Shown here piece by piece: positions 1 to 7,436 of a DNA stretch of 19,136 nucleotides; position 1 is the stretch's first letter, and each line of letters opens with the position of its first letter. Below the pieces are notes generated by a model. That model saw only the letters and a program-made list of their open reading frames with translations. It was not told the origin of the DNA and ran no database searches. This stretch comes from JBDSYA01 sp039925865. GTDB taxonomy: Bacteria > Bacteroidota > Ignavibacteria > Tepidaquicellales > Tepidaquicellaceae. Both the position numbers and the translations under genes were made by a program. The stretch spans positions 1 to 19,136 of the forward strand of contig JBDSYA010000153.1 of NCBI GenBank assembly GCA_039925865.1, in the 5' to 3' direction.

Positions 1-2489
1 CCAAGCCTGATGTACCCGAGTCCGACATCAAACAATGTCTGAAGTTTTCTTTTCAATGAAGGGACAGCCTCGAAAAATTTCGTCGCTTCCTCAACTGTCA
101 TTTCCAGAACGTCAGCAATAGATTTGGATTTGTATTTTACTTCAAGAGTTTCGCGATTATATCTCTTTCCCCTGCAGACATCACATGTTACATAAACATC
201 AGGAAGAAAATTCATCTCGATCCTTTGCAAGCCACCGCCTTCACACGAATCACACCTTCCCCCTTTAACATTAAAAGAAAATCTGCCGGGCTTATAACCA
301 CGGATTTTTGAATCCGGCAGGTTTGCAAAAATATCTCTGATAAAAGTAAATAGTCCTGTATAAGTAGCCGGATTGCTCCTGGGAGTTCTGCCGATGGGAG
401 TTTGGTCTATTTCAATAATCTTATCAATAATTTTCACATTATACTTCTCACCTTTCCGGGTAAGGCCTTCTATAGCTGAATAAGGAAGAGGATGCTCCGG
501 AGTTTTAAAAAATTTTTGTGATAAGATTCTGTAAAGTGTTTCAGTTATTAAAGTAGATTTTCCTGAACCGCTGACTCCCGTAATACAAATGAATTTTCCG
601 AGAGGAATTTTTAAAGTGACATTTTTTAGATTGTTGCCTTTGGCTCCCTTTAGTGTGATATAATTTCCACTTCCATCTCTGCGTACTGCAGGCACATGGA
701 TTTTTCTTCTTCCTGAAAGATAGTCGCCTGTTATAGAATGGCCGTTCAGGTTCATAGGAGAACCTGATGCAACTATTTCACCACCATGTTCGCCGGCCCG
801 CGGGCCCAGATCAACAACAAAATCTGAAGCTTCAATCATTTCTTTATCATGCTCAACGACTATGACCGAATTTCCTATATCACGGAGATTTTTTAAAGAT
901 TTAATTAATTTTATATTATCTCTTTGATGCAATCCTATCGAAGGTTCGTCAAGTATATATAAAACTCCTGTAAGCTGAGATCCAATTTGAGTAGCAAGCC
1001 TGATCCTTTGGGCTTCACCGCCAGATAAGGTCTTTGCGCTTCTGTCGAGAGTAAGATAATCAAGTCCTACATTTAAAAGAAAATCCAGCCGGGATTTCAG
1101 TTCTTTTATGATCTGACCCGCAACTATTTGTTTCCTGTCATCCAGCTGCAAAGTCTCAAAAAAATCTCTGCAGTCTTGAATGGACATAGTAGTAATATCG
1201 AAAATATTTTTAGTGTCAACTTTCACCCATAATGAATCTTCTTTTAATCTGCCTCCGCCGCAGGAAAGGCATTTGGAAATTGCCATAAAGCTTTCAGCCC
1301 AAATCCGTATAGTTTCTGATGAAGAATCATTAGCATAATGTTTAATATAATTTAAGATACCGTCGAATCTGTGCAAATAATAATTGCTCCGGCCCTGAGA
1401 ATTTATGTGTAAATATTTAATTCTTTCTTTCGTTCCTTTTAAAATTGTTTCAAGACCTTCAGGAGAGAATTTTTTTATTGGAGTGTCAAAATCGTAACCC
1501 AGGCTTTCAACTACACTTTTGAAGATTGAATATATCCAGGTGCTGCGCGGTTTACCTAATGGAGAAATGGCACCCTCGTTTATTGTTAAACTTCTGTCGG
1601 GAAATATCTTCTCGACATCAATTTCTTTTTTTTCTCCAAGGCCAAAACAATCTTTACACCAGCCATACGGAGAATTAAATGAAAAGGAATTTGGCGCAGG
1701 TTCAGAAAAACTTCTTCCGCTTTCTGCATCGGAAAGCTTTTCATTGAATAAACGATCAGCTGCTCCGTCATTTACTATAACTATTCCTTTCCCCTGTCTT
1801 AAACCTGTTTCAAGTGAATCATAAATTCTCATCTTCGCCTTTTCATTAACAGCTACGCGATCAATCACTGTTTCTATATCGTGAATTTTGAATCGCTCAA
1901 GTTTCATCTTAGGAATTATTTCAAGGATCTGCCCGTCAACTCTGACTTTTGTATAACCGTCTGAACTTATCTCTTCAAATAATTCTCTGTAATGTCCTTT
2001 CCTTCCTTTAATGATCGGAGCTAAAATAGTTATCCTTGTTCCGTCTTTAAGCTTCATGACGTTATCCAGTATCTGATCAAGGTTTTGCCGTGTAACAGCA
2101 CGATGTGTGTCAGGAGAATATTGTGTCCCGCATCTTGCAAACAGCAATCGTAAGAAATCATAGATCTCAGTAACGGTGCCTACTGTAGAACGCGGATTTT
2201 GAGAGATGGTTTTTTGTTCAATCGAAATTGAGGGTGACAAACCTTCGATCTTATCGACATCAGGTCTTTCAATTCCTCCAATAAATTGTCTGGCATAAGC
2301 CGACAGGGTCTCCATAAATCTGCGCTGTCCTTCAGCATAAATGGTGTCAAATGCAAGTGATGATTTCCCTGAGCCGGACAAACCTGTAAATACTACAAGG
2401 CTGTCTCTTGGAATTTCAATGTCAACATTCTTTAGGTTATGAACCCTTGCGCCTTTAACAATTATTTTATTTAAATGAGATTCCTGCAT
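1..2489 (-). CDS. uvrA: UvrA, excinuclease ABC subunit A (C-terminus cut by window edge)
   Basis: DNA-damage recognition ATPase of nucleotide excision repair; it loads UvrB on lesions. About 829 codons are visible of a family length near 940. The ATG (2487-2489) opens MQESHLNKIIVKGARVHNLK, the usual UvrA start. Walker A of the first ABC half is GLSGSGKSS (residues 36-44). The first zinc module shows WCKDC and later KCLSCGGGRL. The first signature LSGGEAQR lies near base 1010-1035. The second Walker A, GVSGSGKST, lies near 550-580. The second zinc module shows CDSCEG and CDVCRGKRYN near 165-245. Reading stops after DVGLGYIRL, just before the expected second LSGGEAQR, so the last 110 or so residues lie outside the window. 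I followed the frame across nearly all of its length and saw no stop. It is divergent from the lipoprotein gene at 2970. Confidence 0.97.
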   Translation of the reverse strand, partial: MQESHLNKIIVKGARVHNLKNVDIEIPRDSLVVFTGLSGSGKSSLAFDTIYAEGQRRFMETLSAYARQFIGGIERPDVDKIEGLSPSISIEQKTISQNPRSTVGTVTEIYDFLRLLFARCGTQYSPDTHRAVTRQNLDQILDNVMKLKDGTRITILAPIIKGRKGHYRELFEEISSDGYTKVRVDGQILEIIPKMKLERFKIHDIETVIDRVAVNEKAKMRIYDSLETGLRQGKGIVIVNDGAADRLFNEKLSDAESGRSFSEPAPNSFSFNSPYGWCKDCFGLGEKKEIDVEKIFPDRSLTINEGAISPLGKPRSTWIYSIFKSVVESLGYDFDTPIKKFSPEGLETILKGTKERIKYLHINSQGRSNYYLHRFDGILNYIKHYANDSSSETIRIWAESFMAISKCLSCGGGRLKEDSLWVKVDTKNIFDITTMSIQDCRDFFETLQLDDRKQIVAGQIIKELKSRLDFLLNVGLDYLTLDRSAKTLSGGEAQRIRLATQIGSQLTGVLYILDEPSIGLHQRDNIKLIKSLKNLRDIGNSVIVVEHDKEMIEASDFVVDLGPRAGEHGGEIVASGSPMNLNGHSITGDYLSGRRKIHVPAVRRDGSGNYITLKGAKGNNLKNVTLKIPLGKFICITGVSGSGKSTLITETLYRILSQKFFKTPEHPLPYSAIEGLTRKGEKYNVKIIDKIIEIDQTPIGRTPRSNPATYTGLFTFIRDIFANLPDSKIRGYKPGRFSFNVKGGRCDSCEGGGLQRIEMNFLPDVYVTCDVCRGKRYNRETLEVKYKSKSIADVLEMTVEEATKFFEAVPSLKRKLQTLFDVGLGYIRL

Positions 2490-2500
2490 AGAAAATTATA

Positions 2501-2524
2501 AACTTTGAAAGTAACTTTGATAGT
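2501..2524. repeat. Tandem 12-mer direct repeat upstream of uvrA
   Basis: AACTTTGAAAGT is followed directly by AACTTTGATAGT (11 of 12 identical), ending 11 bases from the uvrA start codon. A promoter-proximal direct repeat could bind a regulator, but the area is AT-rich and no known operator was recognised. Confidence 0.4.
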
Positions 2525-2597
2525 TTGTTATTTCAATCTATTAATTATTGATGGAGAGTAATTTTAGTAATTTTAGGACTAACTATGTTCAAAACGC

Positions 2598-2613
2598 TTT
2601 TCAAATTTGAAAA
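2598..2613. promoter_or_regulatory. Perfect 16-bp AT-rich palindrome, possible operator
   Basis: TTTTCAAATTTGAAAA is its own reverse complement and lies about 110 bases upstream of uvrA. Nearby half-site-like words (TTTGAAAA at 2644-2651) recur. It could be an operator for uvrA or simply AT-rich chance; there is no terminator-type T-run linked to it. Confidence 0.25.
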
Positions 2614-2668
2614 CTTTAGAATTTAATTTTAAGCTTTTAATATGTTTGAAAATATAATTAATCCTCAC

Positions 2669-2723
2669 AATCCCCTCCCTAACCCTCCCCTTTTTTTTAA
2701 AGGGGAGGGCAGGGTGGGGTTGA
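2669..2723. repeat. GC-rich intergenic palindromic repeat
   Basis: A C-rich arm (roughly 2669-2693, including TCCCCTCCCTAACCCTCCCC) and a G-rich arm (roughly 2699-2723, AAAGGGGAGGGCAGGGTGGGG) form an imperfect inverted repeat around a run of T. It stands out sharply from the AT-rich surroundings. The inner 11 pairs (CCCTCCCCTTT against AAAGGGGAGGG) are perfect, with a small bulge further out. I read it as a dispersed palindromic repeat rather than a terminator. The rest of the 2490-2969 spacer shows no gene. Confidence 0.65.
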
Positions 2724-2865
2724 TTAAAGCTGCTTAAATTTTATTTTGATTCTTAAAAGGAATAAATTTTTTTTTGAAGAATAAAATGTTTTATAAAAAC
2801 CGCCTTATAAAATTTAACAGGAGACTGCAAATAATGAACTGGAAAAGGGATATCGTTAGTTAAAA

Positions 2866-2894
2866 TTGAACGGGACAGAGAATAAATATTTTTG
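2866..2894 (+). promoter_or_regulatory. Bacteroidota-type promoter for the lipoprotein at 2970
   Basis: TTG at 2866-2868 and TATTTTTG at 2887-2894 are separated by 18 bases, matching the Bacteroidota sigma pattern of TTG and TANNTTTG. Transcription would begin near 2900, giving a leader of about 70 bases. Confidence 0.45.
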
Positions 2895-2969
2895 CTAATT
2901 CAATAACGTTGAAAAATATTCGATCTGATTTCAAAAAAATTTCCCGAAAAACTTTTAAAAGATTCAGCA

Positions 2970-3872
2970 ATGATAAAGATTATATTTACAGGATTAATTT
3001 TAATTGTTCAAACAATTTTCATTGCCGGTTGCAAAGATACTACAATACAAAGCACTGATCCTATTGCTGAATATACTCAAATAGACTTTGAACCTTCAGT
3101 TTCCAATGATGGAAATAATTTATTGTATGTACATTCGGATCTGAATTATGAGTTGTCGGGAATATACAATATTAATTTTAGTCAGGGAACCGATACGCAA
3201 TTCATATCAGGATTGGCAAGAAGTCCGGATTGGTCACCTGACTCAAGATGGATAGTCTATAATCTGGATAATTTAATATTCAAAATCAGATCTGACGGAG
3301 ACAGTAATAAAATTTTGGTTAATGAAGGAAAAAATTTTTTTCCAAAATGGAGCAACGACGGAAGCAGGATAGCTTATGCTAATACAGACTGCAGAGGCAT
3401 AGTCAACTGCGGTGTATGGATAATGGATAATAACGGCGAAAATAAAACACTGATCGATAGTGGGGCAAATTATCCTGAATGGGTTGATGATGGAAACACA
3501 CTGATCTACTTCAAGTCTATAATTAATGAAACCGGAAACAGCACAGGAGATTCAATATTTCAATATTCATTGAATAATAACACAAGAAGTTTTATAGCTG
3601 ATTTAAATGGGGCAGATCATAAAATTAACTTCTATCTTAATAATAATTCAGCAGGTGAGTTTGTATTTTGCTCAACCTCACAACAAGGATATACATATGT
3701 TTATAAAAGAATCTCAAACGGTTTAATAATAAAACTTACAAATACACAGGGTTGGTCTCCAAATATCTTTCAAAATAATAATAAGATCTATTATACAAAC
3801 AGAGATCCAGGAAATGGAAGATTGTGGTTTATGAATTCTGACGGAAGTAATCCTCAACAGCTTAACTACTGA
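2970..3872 (+). CDS. TolB-like beta-propeller lipoprotein
   Basis: Predicted lipoprotein of 300 residues. The N-terminus MIKIIFTGLILIVQTIFIAG is a lipoprotein signal ending in the lipobox IAGC, with lipidation expected at Cys21. The rest holds PD40/WD40-like propeller blades: FEPSVSNDG near 41-49, then SPDWSPDSRWIVY, FPKWSNDGSRIAYA, YPEWVDDGNTLIY, and a last blade ending WFMNSDGSNPQQL. These W-S-x-D-G strands are typical of TolB-type propellers, but there is no TolB N-terminal domain, so it is not TolB itself. It is monocistronic: a promoter lies upstream and a tRNA gene follows. The ligand or partner is unknown. Confidence 0.85.
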   Translation: MIKIIFTGLILIVQTIFIAGCKDTTIQSTDPIAEYTQIDFEPSVSNDGNNLLYVHSDLNYELSGIYNINFSQGTDTQFISGLARSPDWSPDSRWIVYNLDNLIFKIRSDGDSNKILVNEGKNFFPKWSNDGSRIAYANTDCRGIVNCGVWIMDNNGENKTLIDSGANYPEWVDDGNTLIYFKSIINETGNSTGDSIFQYSLNNNTRSFIADLNGADHKINFYLNNNSAGEFVFCSTSQQGYTYVYKRISNGLIIKLTNTQGWSPNIFQNNNKIYYTNRDPGNGRLWFMNSDGSNPQQLNY

Positions 3873-3906
3873 AACTAACATTTCATAAGAACCCGGCATA
3901 GTACAT

Positions 3907-3942
3907 AAATGTTTCTAAATGTTTTGAAATGTTTTGAACATT
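3907..3942. repeat. Three tandem decamers plus an inverted repeat before tRNA-Glu
   Basis: AAATGTTTCT, AAATGTTTTG and AAATGTTTTG follow one another exactly (3907-3936). The last copy continues into AATGTT-TTG-AACATT (3928-3942), a 6-3-6 inverted repeat. The 10-base period equals about one helical turn. The array ends 16 bases before the -33 element of the tRNA promoter, so it may be an upstream binding site. Confidence 0.5.
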
Positions 3943-3957
3943 AATGGATTTTTCCAA

Positions 3958-3988
3958 TTGAAACTCACAACTGAATTGAGTATTTTTG
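3958..3988 (+). promoter_or_regulatory. Bacteroidota-type promoter for tRNA-Glu
   Basis: TTG at 3958-3960, a 20-base spacer, then TATTTTTG at 3981-3988. Both elements fit TTG/TANNTTTG. The predicted start near 3994 lies about 10 bases before the mature tRNA, as expected for a short 5' leader removed by RNase P. Confidence 0.6.
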
Positions 3989-4003
3989 AAAATATTTATT
4001 AAA

Positions 4004-4075
4004 GGTCCCATCGACTAGGGGTTAGGTCGTCACTCTTTCACAGTGAAAACACGGGTTCGAATCCCGTTGGGACCG
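4004..4075 (+). tRNA. tRNA-Glu (anticodon TTC)
   Basis: Full cloverleaf of 72 bases. The acceptor pairs GGTCCCA with TGGGACC, followed by discriminator G at 4075. The D-stem is GACT/GGTC with loop AGGGGTTA. The anticodon stem TCACT/AGTGA encloses CTTTCAC with anticodon TTC. The T-arm is ACGGG-TTCGAAT-CCCGT. The CCA end is not encoded (GCA follows), so it must be added after transcription. Confidence 0.97.
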
Positions 4076-4085
4076 CATTCAATTC

Positions 4086-4124
4086 AAAGCTTCTGTAATA
4101 TTAATTATTGCAGAGGCTTTTTTT
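4086..4124 (+). terminator. Intrinsic terminator after tRNA-Glu
   Basis: AAAGCTTCTG pairs with CAGAGGCTTT (one G-T wobble), the stem extends through TAATA against TATTG, and the loop is TTAAT. A run of seven T follows. It ends the short tRNA transcript and separates it from iscS. Confidence 0.85.
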
Positions 4125-4266
4125 ATAGTAATAAGTTTTAAGTGCAGAGCTGTTAAAAATAATTTTCAGTTCATTTAAACTCAAATTTTAGTATTTTAAT
4201 AAAAGTAGTCCGACACAACTTTCAATAGTTTAATTTAATTGTGTACCTCTATAACTAAATAATTTT

Positions 4267-4362
4267 ATGATGAGGATTATAAGAAAAGCCGGTTATTCAA
4301 TAAAAAGCTTTTCCAATAGAATTTCAGATTTGTTGAATCATATGAAGAATTTCAACTTATGA
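4267..4362 (+). CDS. Possible 31-residue small ORF coupled to iscS
   Basis: This ORF starts ATGATGAGG and runs 31 codons to a TGA whose first two bases are shared with the iscS ATG (ATGA overlap at 4359-4362), the arrangement used for translational coupling. The product is basic and partly amphipathic (starts MMRIIRKAG, ends KNFNL). I do not recognise it. It is not an Rrf2/IscR regulator, which often precedes iscS. It could be a leader peptide or chance. The rest of the 4125-4358 spacer shows no clear promoter or gene. Confidence 0.25.
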   Translation: MMRIIRKAGYSIKSFSNRISDLLNHMKNFNL

Positions 4363-5543
4363 GATTACCTGTCTATATGGATTATAATGCAACGACACCT
4401 GTAGATCCAAAGGTGCTTGAAGCTATGTTGCCGTATTTTTGTGAGATTTTTGGAAATGCTTCCAGTTCAAACCATAAATTCGGATGGGAAGCTGAAGAAG
4501 CAGTTTCAAAAGGGCGCAAGCAAGTTGCCGATCTTATAGGAGCAAGACCTTCAGAAATAATTTTTACTGCAGGCTCAACTGAAGCAAATAATATTTCACT
4601 TAAGGGTGTTGCGGAATTATATACAGAAAAAGGAAATCACATAATTACGTGCGACACAGAGCATAAAGCAATTCTTGAAACTTGTGAATGTTTACAGATA
4701 CGTGGTTATGAAGTTACTTATTTGAAAGTGGATGAATACGGAATGATTGATCCGGATGAGTTGCGCCGTTCAATAACTGATAAAACAATACTCGTCAGTT
4801 TAATGACCGCAAATAATGAGATCGGAACAATTCAACCTGTTGAGGAAATTGGAAAGATCTGTAAAGAATACGGAATTATTTTTCATACGGATGCAACTCA
4901 GTCTGTTGGAAAGATCCCGTTAAATGTTGATAAGTTAGGCATTGATCTGATGAGTATATCAGCGCATAAATTTTATGGCCCGAAAGGTGTCGGTGCATTA
5001 TATGTAAGGAGCAAAAATCCGAGAGTGAAATTGTCTAAACAGATGCATGGTGGAAGCCAGGAAAGAGGCATAAGAAGCGGCACATTAAATGTTTCCGGTA
5101 TAGTTGGTTTTGGTAAGGCTTGCGATATAAGCTCAGAAGTTTTGGAAGAAGAAATGGCAAGGCATATAAAATACAGAGACAGAATGTTTGATGCTTTTTT
5201 GAAAATTGAAAACGTTCATCTCAATGGTCATCCAACCAGGAGGCTTCCTAATAATGTTAGTTTATGTTTTGAATATATTGATATTGAAGGACTTATTGGA
5301 AAAATGAAAGATATAGCTTTATCAACCGGAAGCGCCTGTACATCGGCTTCATTGTCCCCATCACACGTCCTTACAGCGATAGGAAGAACAAATGAGCTTG
5401 CCCGATCTACAGTCAGATTAAGCTTTGGAAGATTTACAACATCTGAAGAGATTGATTACACTATAAGTAAATTGGTGAATACAGTTGACGAACTCAGAAA
5501 GGCTTCACCTGTTTATAATATGGTGAAGGAAGGAATTATTTAA
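4359..5543 (+). CDS. iscS: Cysteine desulfurase IscS
   Basis: PLP enzyme that takes sulfur from L-cysteine (leaving alanine) and holds it as a persulfide for Fe-S cluster assembly and tRNA thiolation. The 394-residue length is typical. The start MRLPVYMDYNATTPVD matches IscS proteins closely, supporting this ATG. Visible residues: His102 in EHKAI, Asp178 in HTDATQSVGK, the PLP lysine Lys204 in SAHKFYGPKG, and catalytic Cys327 in the loop STGSACTSASLSPSHVL. This SGSACTS-type loop marks the IscS/NifS group (class I) rather than SufS. An iscA-like gene follows after 48 bases, but no iscU, hscA or fdx is adjacent. Confidence 0.96.
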   Translation: MRLPVYMDYNATTPVDPKVLEAMLPYFCEIFGNASSSNHKFGWEAEEAVSKGRKQVADLIGARPSEIIFTAGSTEANNISLKGVAELYTEKGNHIITCDTEHKAILETCECLQIRGYEVTYLKVDEYGMIDPDELRRSITDKTILVSLMTANNEIGTIQPVEEIGKICKEYGIIFHTDATQSVGKIPLNVDKLGIDLMSISAHKFYGPKGVGALYVRSKNPRVKLSKQMHGGSQERGIRSGTLNVSGIVGFGKACDISSEVLEEEMARHIKYRDRMFDAFLKIENVHLNGHPTRRLPNNVSLCFEYIDIEGLIGKMKDIALSTGSACTSASLSPSHVLTAIGRTNELARSTVRLSFGRFTTSEEIDYTISKLVNTVDELRKASPVYNMVKEGII

Positions 5544-5591
5544 AATTGATTTTCATTAATAAAATTAAATTTAACATAAATAACAAACATT

Positions 5592-5963
5592 ATGAATGAA
5601 ACAGCTGAAAAAGAATTTATTCCCGGAGTAAGTGAGGAAATAAATGTAACTGAAAAGGCAATTAAAGAGATCAGGAAACTGATGGGAGAAAATAAAATTC
5701 CTGATGAGTATGGTTTAAGAGTTGGTGTCAAAGGCGGCGGTTGCTCAGGTCTCACATATTCACTTGGATTTGATCCTGAAGAAAGGCCAGGAGATAACGT
5801 TTTAGAAAAAGACGGTGTAAAAATATTTATTGATATGAAAAGCAATTTATATTTATCCGGAACAGAAATAGATTATACCGACGGACTTACGGGTAAAGGT
5901 TTTGTATTTAATAATCCTCATGCAGTTAAAACTTGCGGATGCGGCAGTTCATTTGGAGTTTAA
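5592..5963 (+). CDS. iscA: A-type iron-sulfur carrier (IscA/ErpA/SufA family)
   Basis: Fe-S carrier of 123 residues that receives clusters from a scaffold and passes them to target proteins. The three family cysteines are all present: Cys51 in GGGCSGLTY, and Cys115 and Cys117 in KTCGCGSSFGV at the C-terminus. The core starts near INVTEKAIKEIR, after an N-terminal extension of about 15 residues not found in the shortest family members. It lies directly downstream of iscS and probably shares its transcript. The exact subtype (IscA, ErpA or SufA) cannot be fixed from sequence alone. Confidence 0.93.
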   Translation: MNETAEKEFIPGVSEEINVTEKAIKEIRKLMGENKIPDEYGLRVGVKGGGCSGLTYSLGFDPEERPGDNVLEKDGVKIFIDMKSNLYLSGTEIDYTDGLTGKGFVFNNPHAVKTCGCGSSFGV

Positions 5964-6015
5964 AGAGTTATCATTTTAAAGAAAACAGTTCTCTATATTA
6001 ACGAAGTTATTCAGA

Positions 6016-6786
6016 TTGTCAAAACATAAATTTTCAAGAAGGGGATTTATAAAAACTTCGATTACCGGAGCCGGCACCCTTGCGATATCTGCAGCATTTC
6101 CGGTCATTCATATACAATCACAGAATTATAAAAATAAAACAAGGAGTTTAAATAAAATGGCAGTTTACGAATGGACGTTTAATAAAAGACCTTACAGCGA
6201 TGATGAGGCAAAAGATCTGTTAAAAACTGTAATTGATGCCGAAACAACAGACTGGCATTATAATACACATCATAAAGGTTATGTTACTTTTTTAAACAAT
6301 ATTGAAAAAGAACTTGATACAGCTGACAGATCAAAAGCTAACGGTAATTACAGCCAGGTTGGTGAATTAAAAAGAAGATTTACATGGAATCACGCAGGTG
6401 CATTGCTGCATGATGTTTACTGGGAAGTTTTAGGCGGCGATGGTGATACTTCAAAAGGATCGGAAGTGGTTGCTGCCATTGAAAAAGAATTTGGTTCAAT
6501 GGAAAACTGGAAAGCAGATTTCAAAGCAACAGCGATCTCGGCGAAACTTTCAGGCTGGGCAGTACTTGCATATGATCAGCTTTACAGCGGAAGACTGCTT
6601 GATGTATTAGTTGACGAGCATCACTATGGCGCAATCTGGGGAGGCATTCCTTTAATTGCATGTGATGTGTTCGAACATGCATATTATCACAAAGACGGTC
6701 CTGCAAGAGCAGCATACATTGACAACTTTTTTAAGAATTTAAATTGGGGAAGGATCAATGACAGATATAAAAAATTTGTAAAATGA
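6016..6786 (+). CDS. Fe/Mn superoxide dismutase with Tat signal
   Basis: Converts superoxide to oxygen and hydrogen peroxide. The TTG start gives MSKHKFSRRGFIK, a twin-arginine motif, followed by the hydrophobic segment ITGAGTLAISAAF, so the folded enzyme is probably exported by Tat. By alignment to the family the four metal ligands are His81 (WHYNTHHKGY), His132 (LLHDVYW), Asp217 and His221 (CDVFEHAYYH). The usual D-x-W-E-H motif has Phe instead of Trp. Gly128 and His203 (VDEHHYG) occupy the places that help set metal preference, with His instead of the Gln of classic E. coli enzymes. A second possible start lies at Met48. It follows iscA by 52 bases, consistent with an iron and oxidative-stress setting. 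Confidence 0.92.
   Translation: MSKHKFSRRGFIKTSITGAGTLAISAAFPVIHIQSQNYKNKTRSLNKMAVYEWTFNKRPYSDDEAKDLLKTVIDAETTDWHYNTHHKGYVTFLNNIEKELDTADRSKANGNYSQVGELKRRFTWNHAGALLHDVYWEVLGGDGDTSKGSEVVAAIEKEFGSMENWKADFKATAISAKLSGWAVLAYDQLYSGRLLDVLVDEHHYGAIWGGIPLIACDVFEHAYYHKDGPARAAYIDNFFKNLNWGRINDRYKKFVK
6141..6159 (+). promoter_or_regulatory. Possible internal ribosome binding site and start in sod
   Basis: AAGGAG (6141-6146) lies 10 bases before ATG (6157-6159), which encodes Met48. That Met opens MAVYEWTFNKRPY, close to where a leaderless cytoplasmic SOD would begin. Initiation here would give a second, unexported form. Strong Shine-Dalgarno sites are otherwise rare in this window, but the bases also encode ordinary residues (TRSLNK), so chance is possible. 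Confidence 0.3.
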
Positions 6787-6841
6787 TTTTAAGTTTATTA
6801 AAACAGGTTAATTGGATTATTTTATTACATATTATTAAAGT

Positions 6842-7411
6842 TTGAAATATTTGAAAATACTGTTTAGTAAGATATTAACGATACTGTTGCTCTTTACTTT
6901 AATGTCCTGCAATAAAAAAGATGAACGGGCTACGGATAATAATACCGGTAAGGAGATGACCTGGAGTTCGGAGCTGAAGATCACTGACATTCCTGATACA
7001 CCGTTAAAAGGATTTATCAATGGTAAGGAAGTAAAACTGAATTATTTAAACTTCGAGCAATGGCGGGGAAGCGGAGATAATATTTTAAATTTTGGAGATG
7101 TGAAACCGAAAAACAGCTGCGGATATGTTGAAAGTGATAATTCATTTCATTTGCTGAATAAAGCCGGCAATATTAAAACAGGCGAACTTCTTAAAGCAAG
7201 TTTTGATCAGAATCTCGACGGCTATATAGCTTATTATGATACGATGAGTGTAAAAGAGGGTGAGCTGAAATCATCAACTCCATGGAACTGCGCACTGGTC
7301 ATTACAAGTATGGATGAGAAAATTGTAAGAGGGAAGCTATTTATATGTTTTAAAGATGAAAAGAAAAGTTGGATCGCAGGTACATTTGAAGCTATAAGAT
7401 GTTTCAATTAA
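6842..7411 (+). CDS. Hypothetical lipoprotein
   Basis: Protein of 189 residues from a TTG start, MKYLKILFSKILTILLLFTL, ending in the lipobox LMSC with lipidation at Cys23. The mature part (NKKDERATDNN onward) has a Ser/Asp/Asn-rich linker and then a beta-rich domain with PLKGFINGKEV, WRGSGDN, a Cys pair in SCGYV and NCALV, and a C-terminal KSWIAGTFEAIRCF. I do not recognise the family. It lies 55 bases after sod and 25 bases before another lipoprotein gene, probably in one transcript. No ATG start is available at the signal peptide. Confidence 0.75.
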   Translation: MKYLKILFSKILTILLLFTLMSCNKKDERATDNNTGKEMTWSSELKITDIPDTPLKGFINGKEVKLNYLNFEQWRGSGDNILNFGDVKPKNSCGYVESDNSFHLLNKAGNIKTGELLKASFDQNLDGYIAYYDTMSVKEGELKSSTPWNCALVITSMDEKIVRGKLFICFKDEKKSWIAGTFEAIRCFN

Positions 7412-7436
7412 AGATTAAATAATTAAAATAAATTTT

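Noticed and set aside
1519..1824. Plus-strand ORF of 101 codons opposite uvrA
   Set aside because: It lies wholly inside strongly conserved uvrA coding sequence on the other strand and has no recognisable domain.
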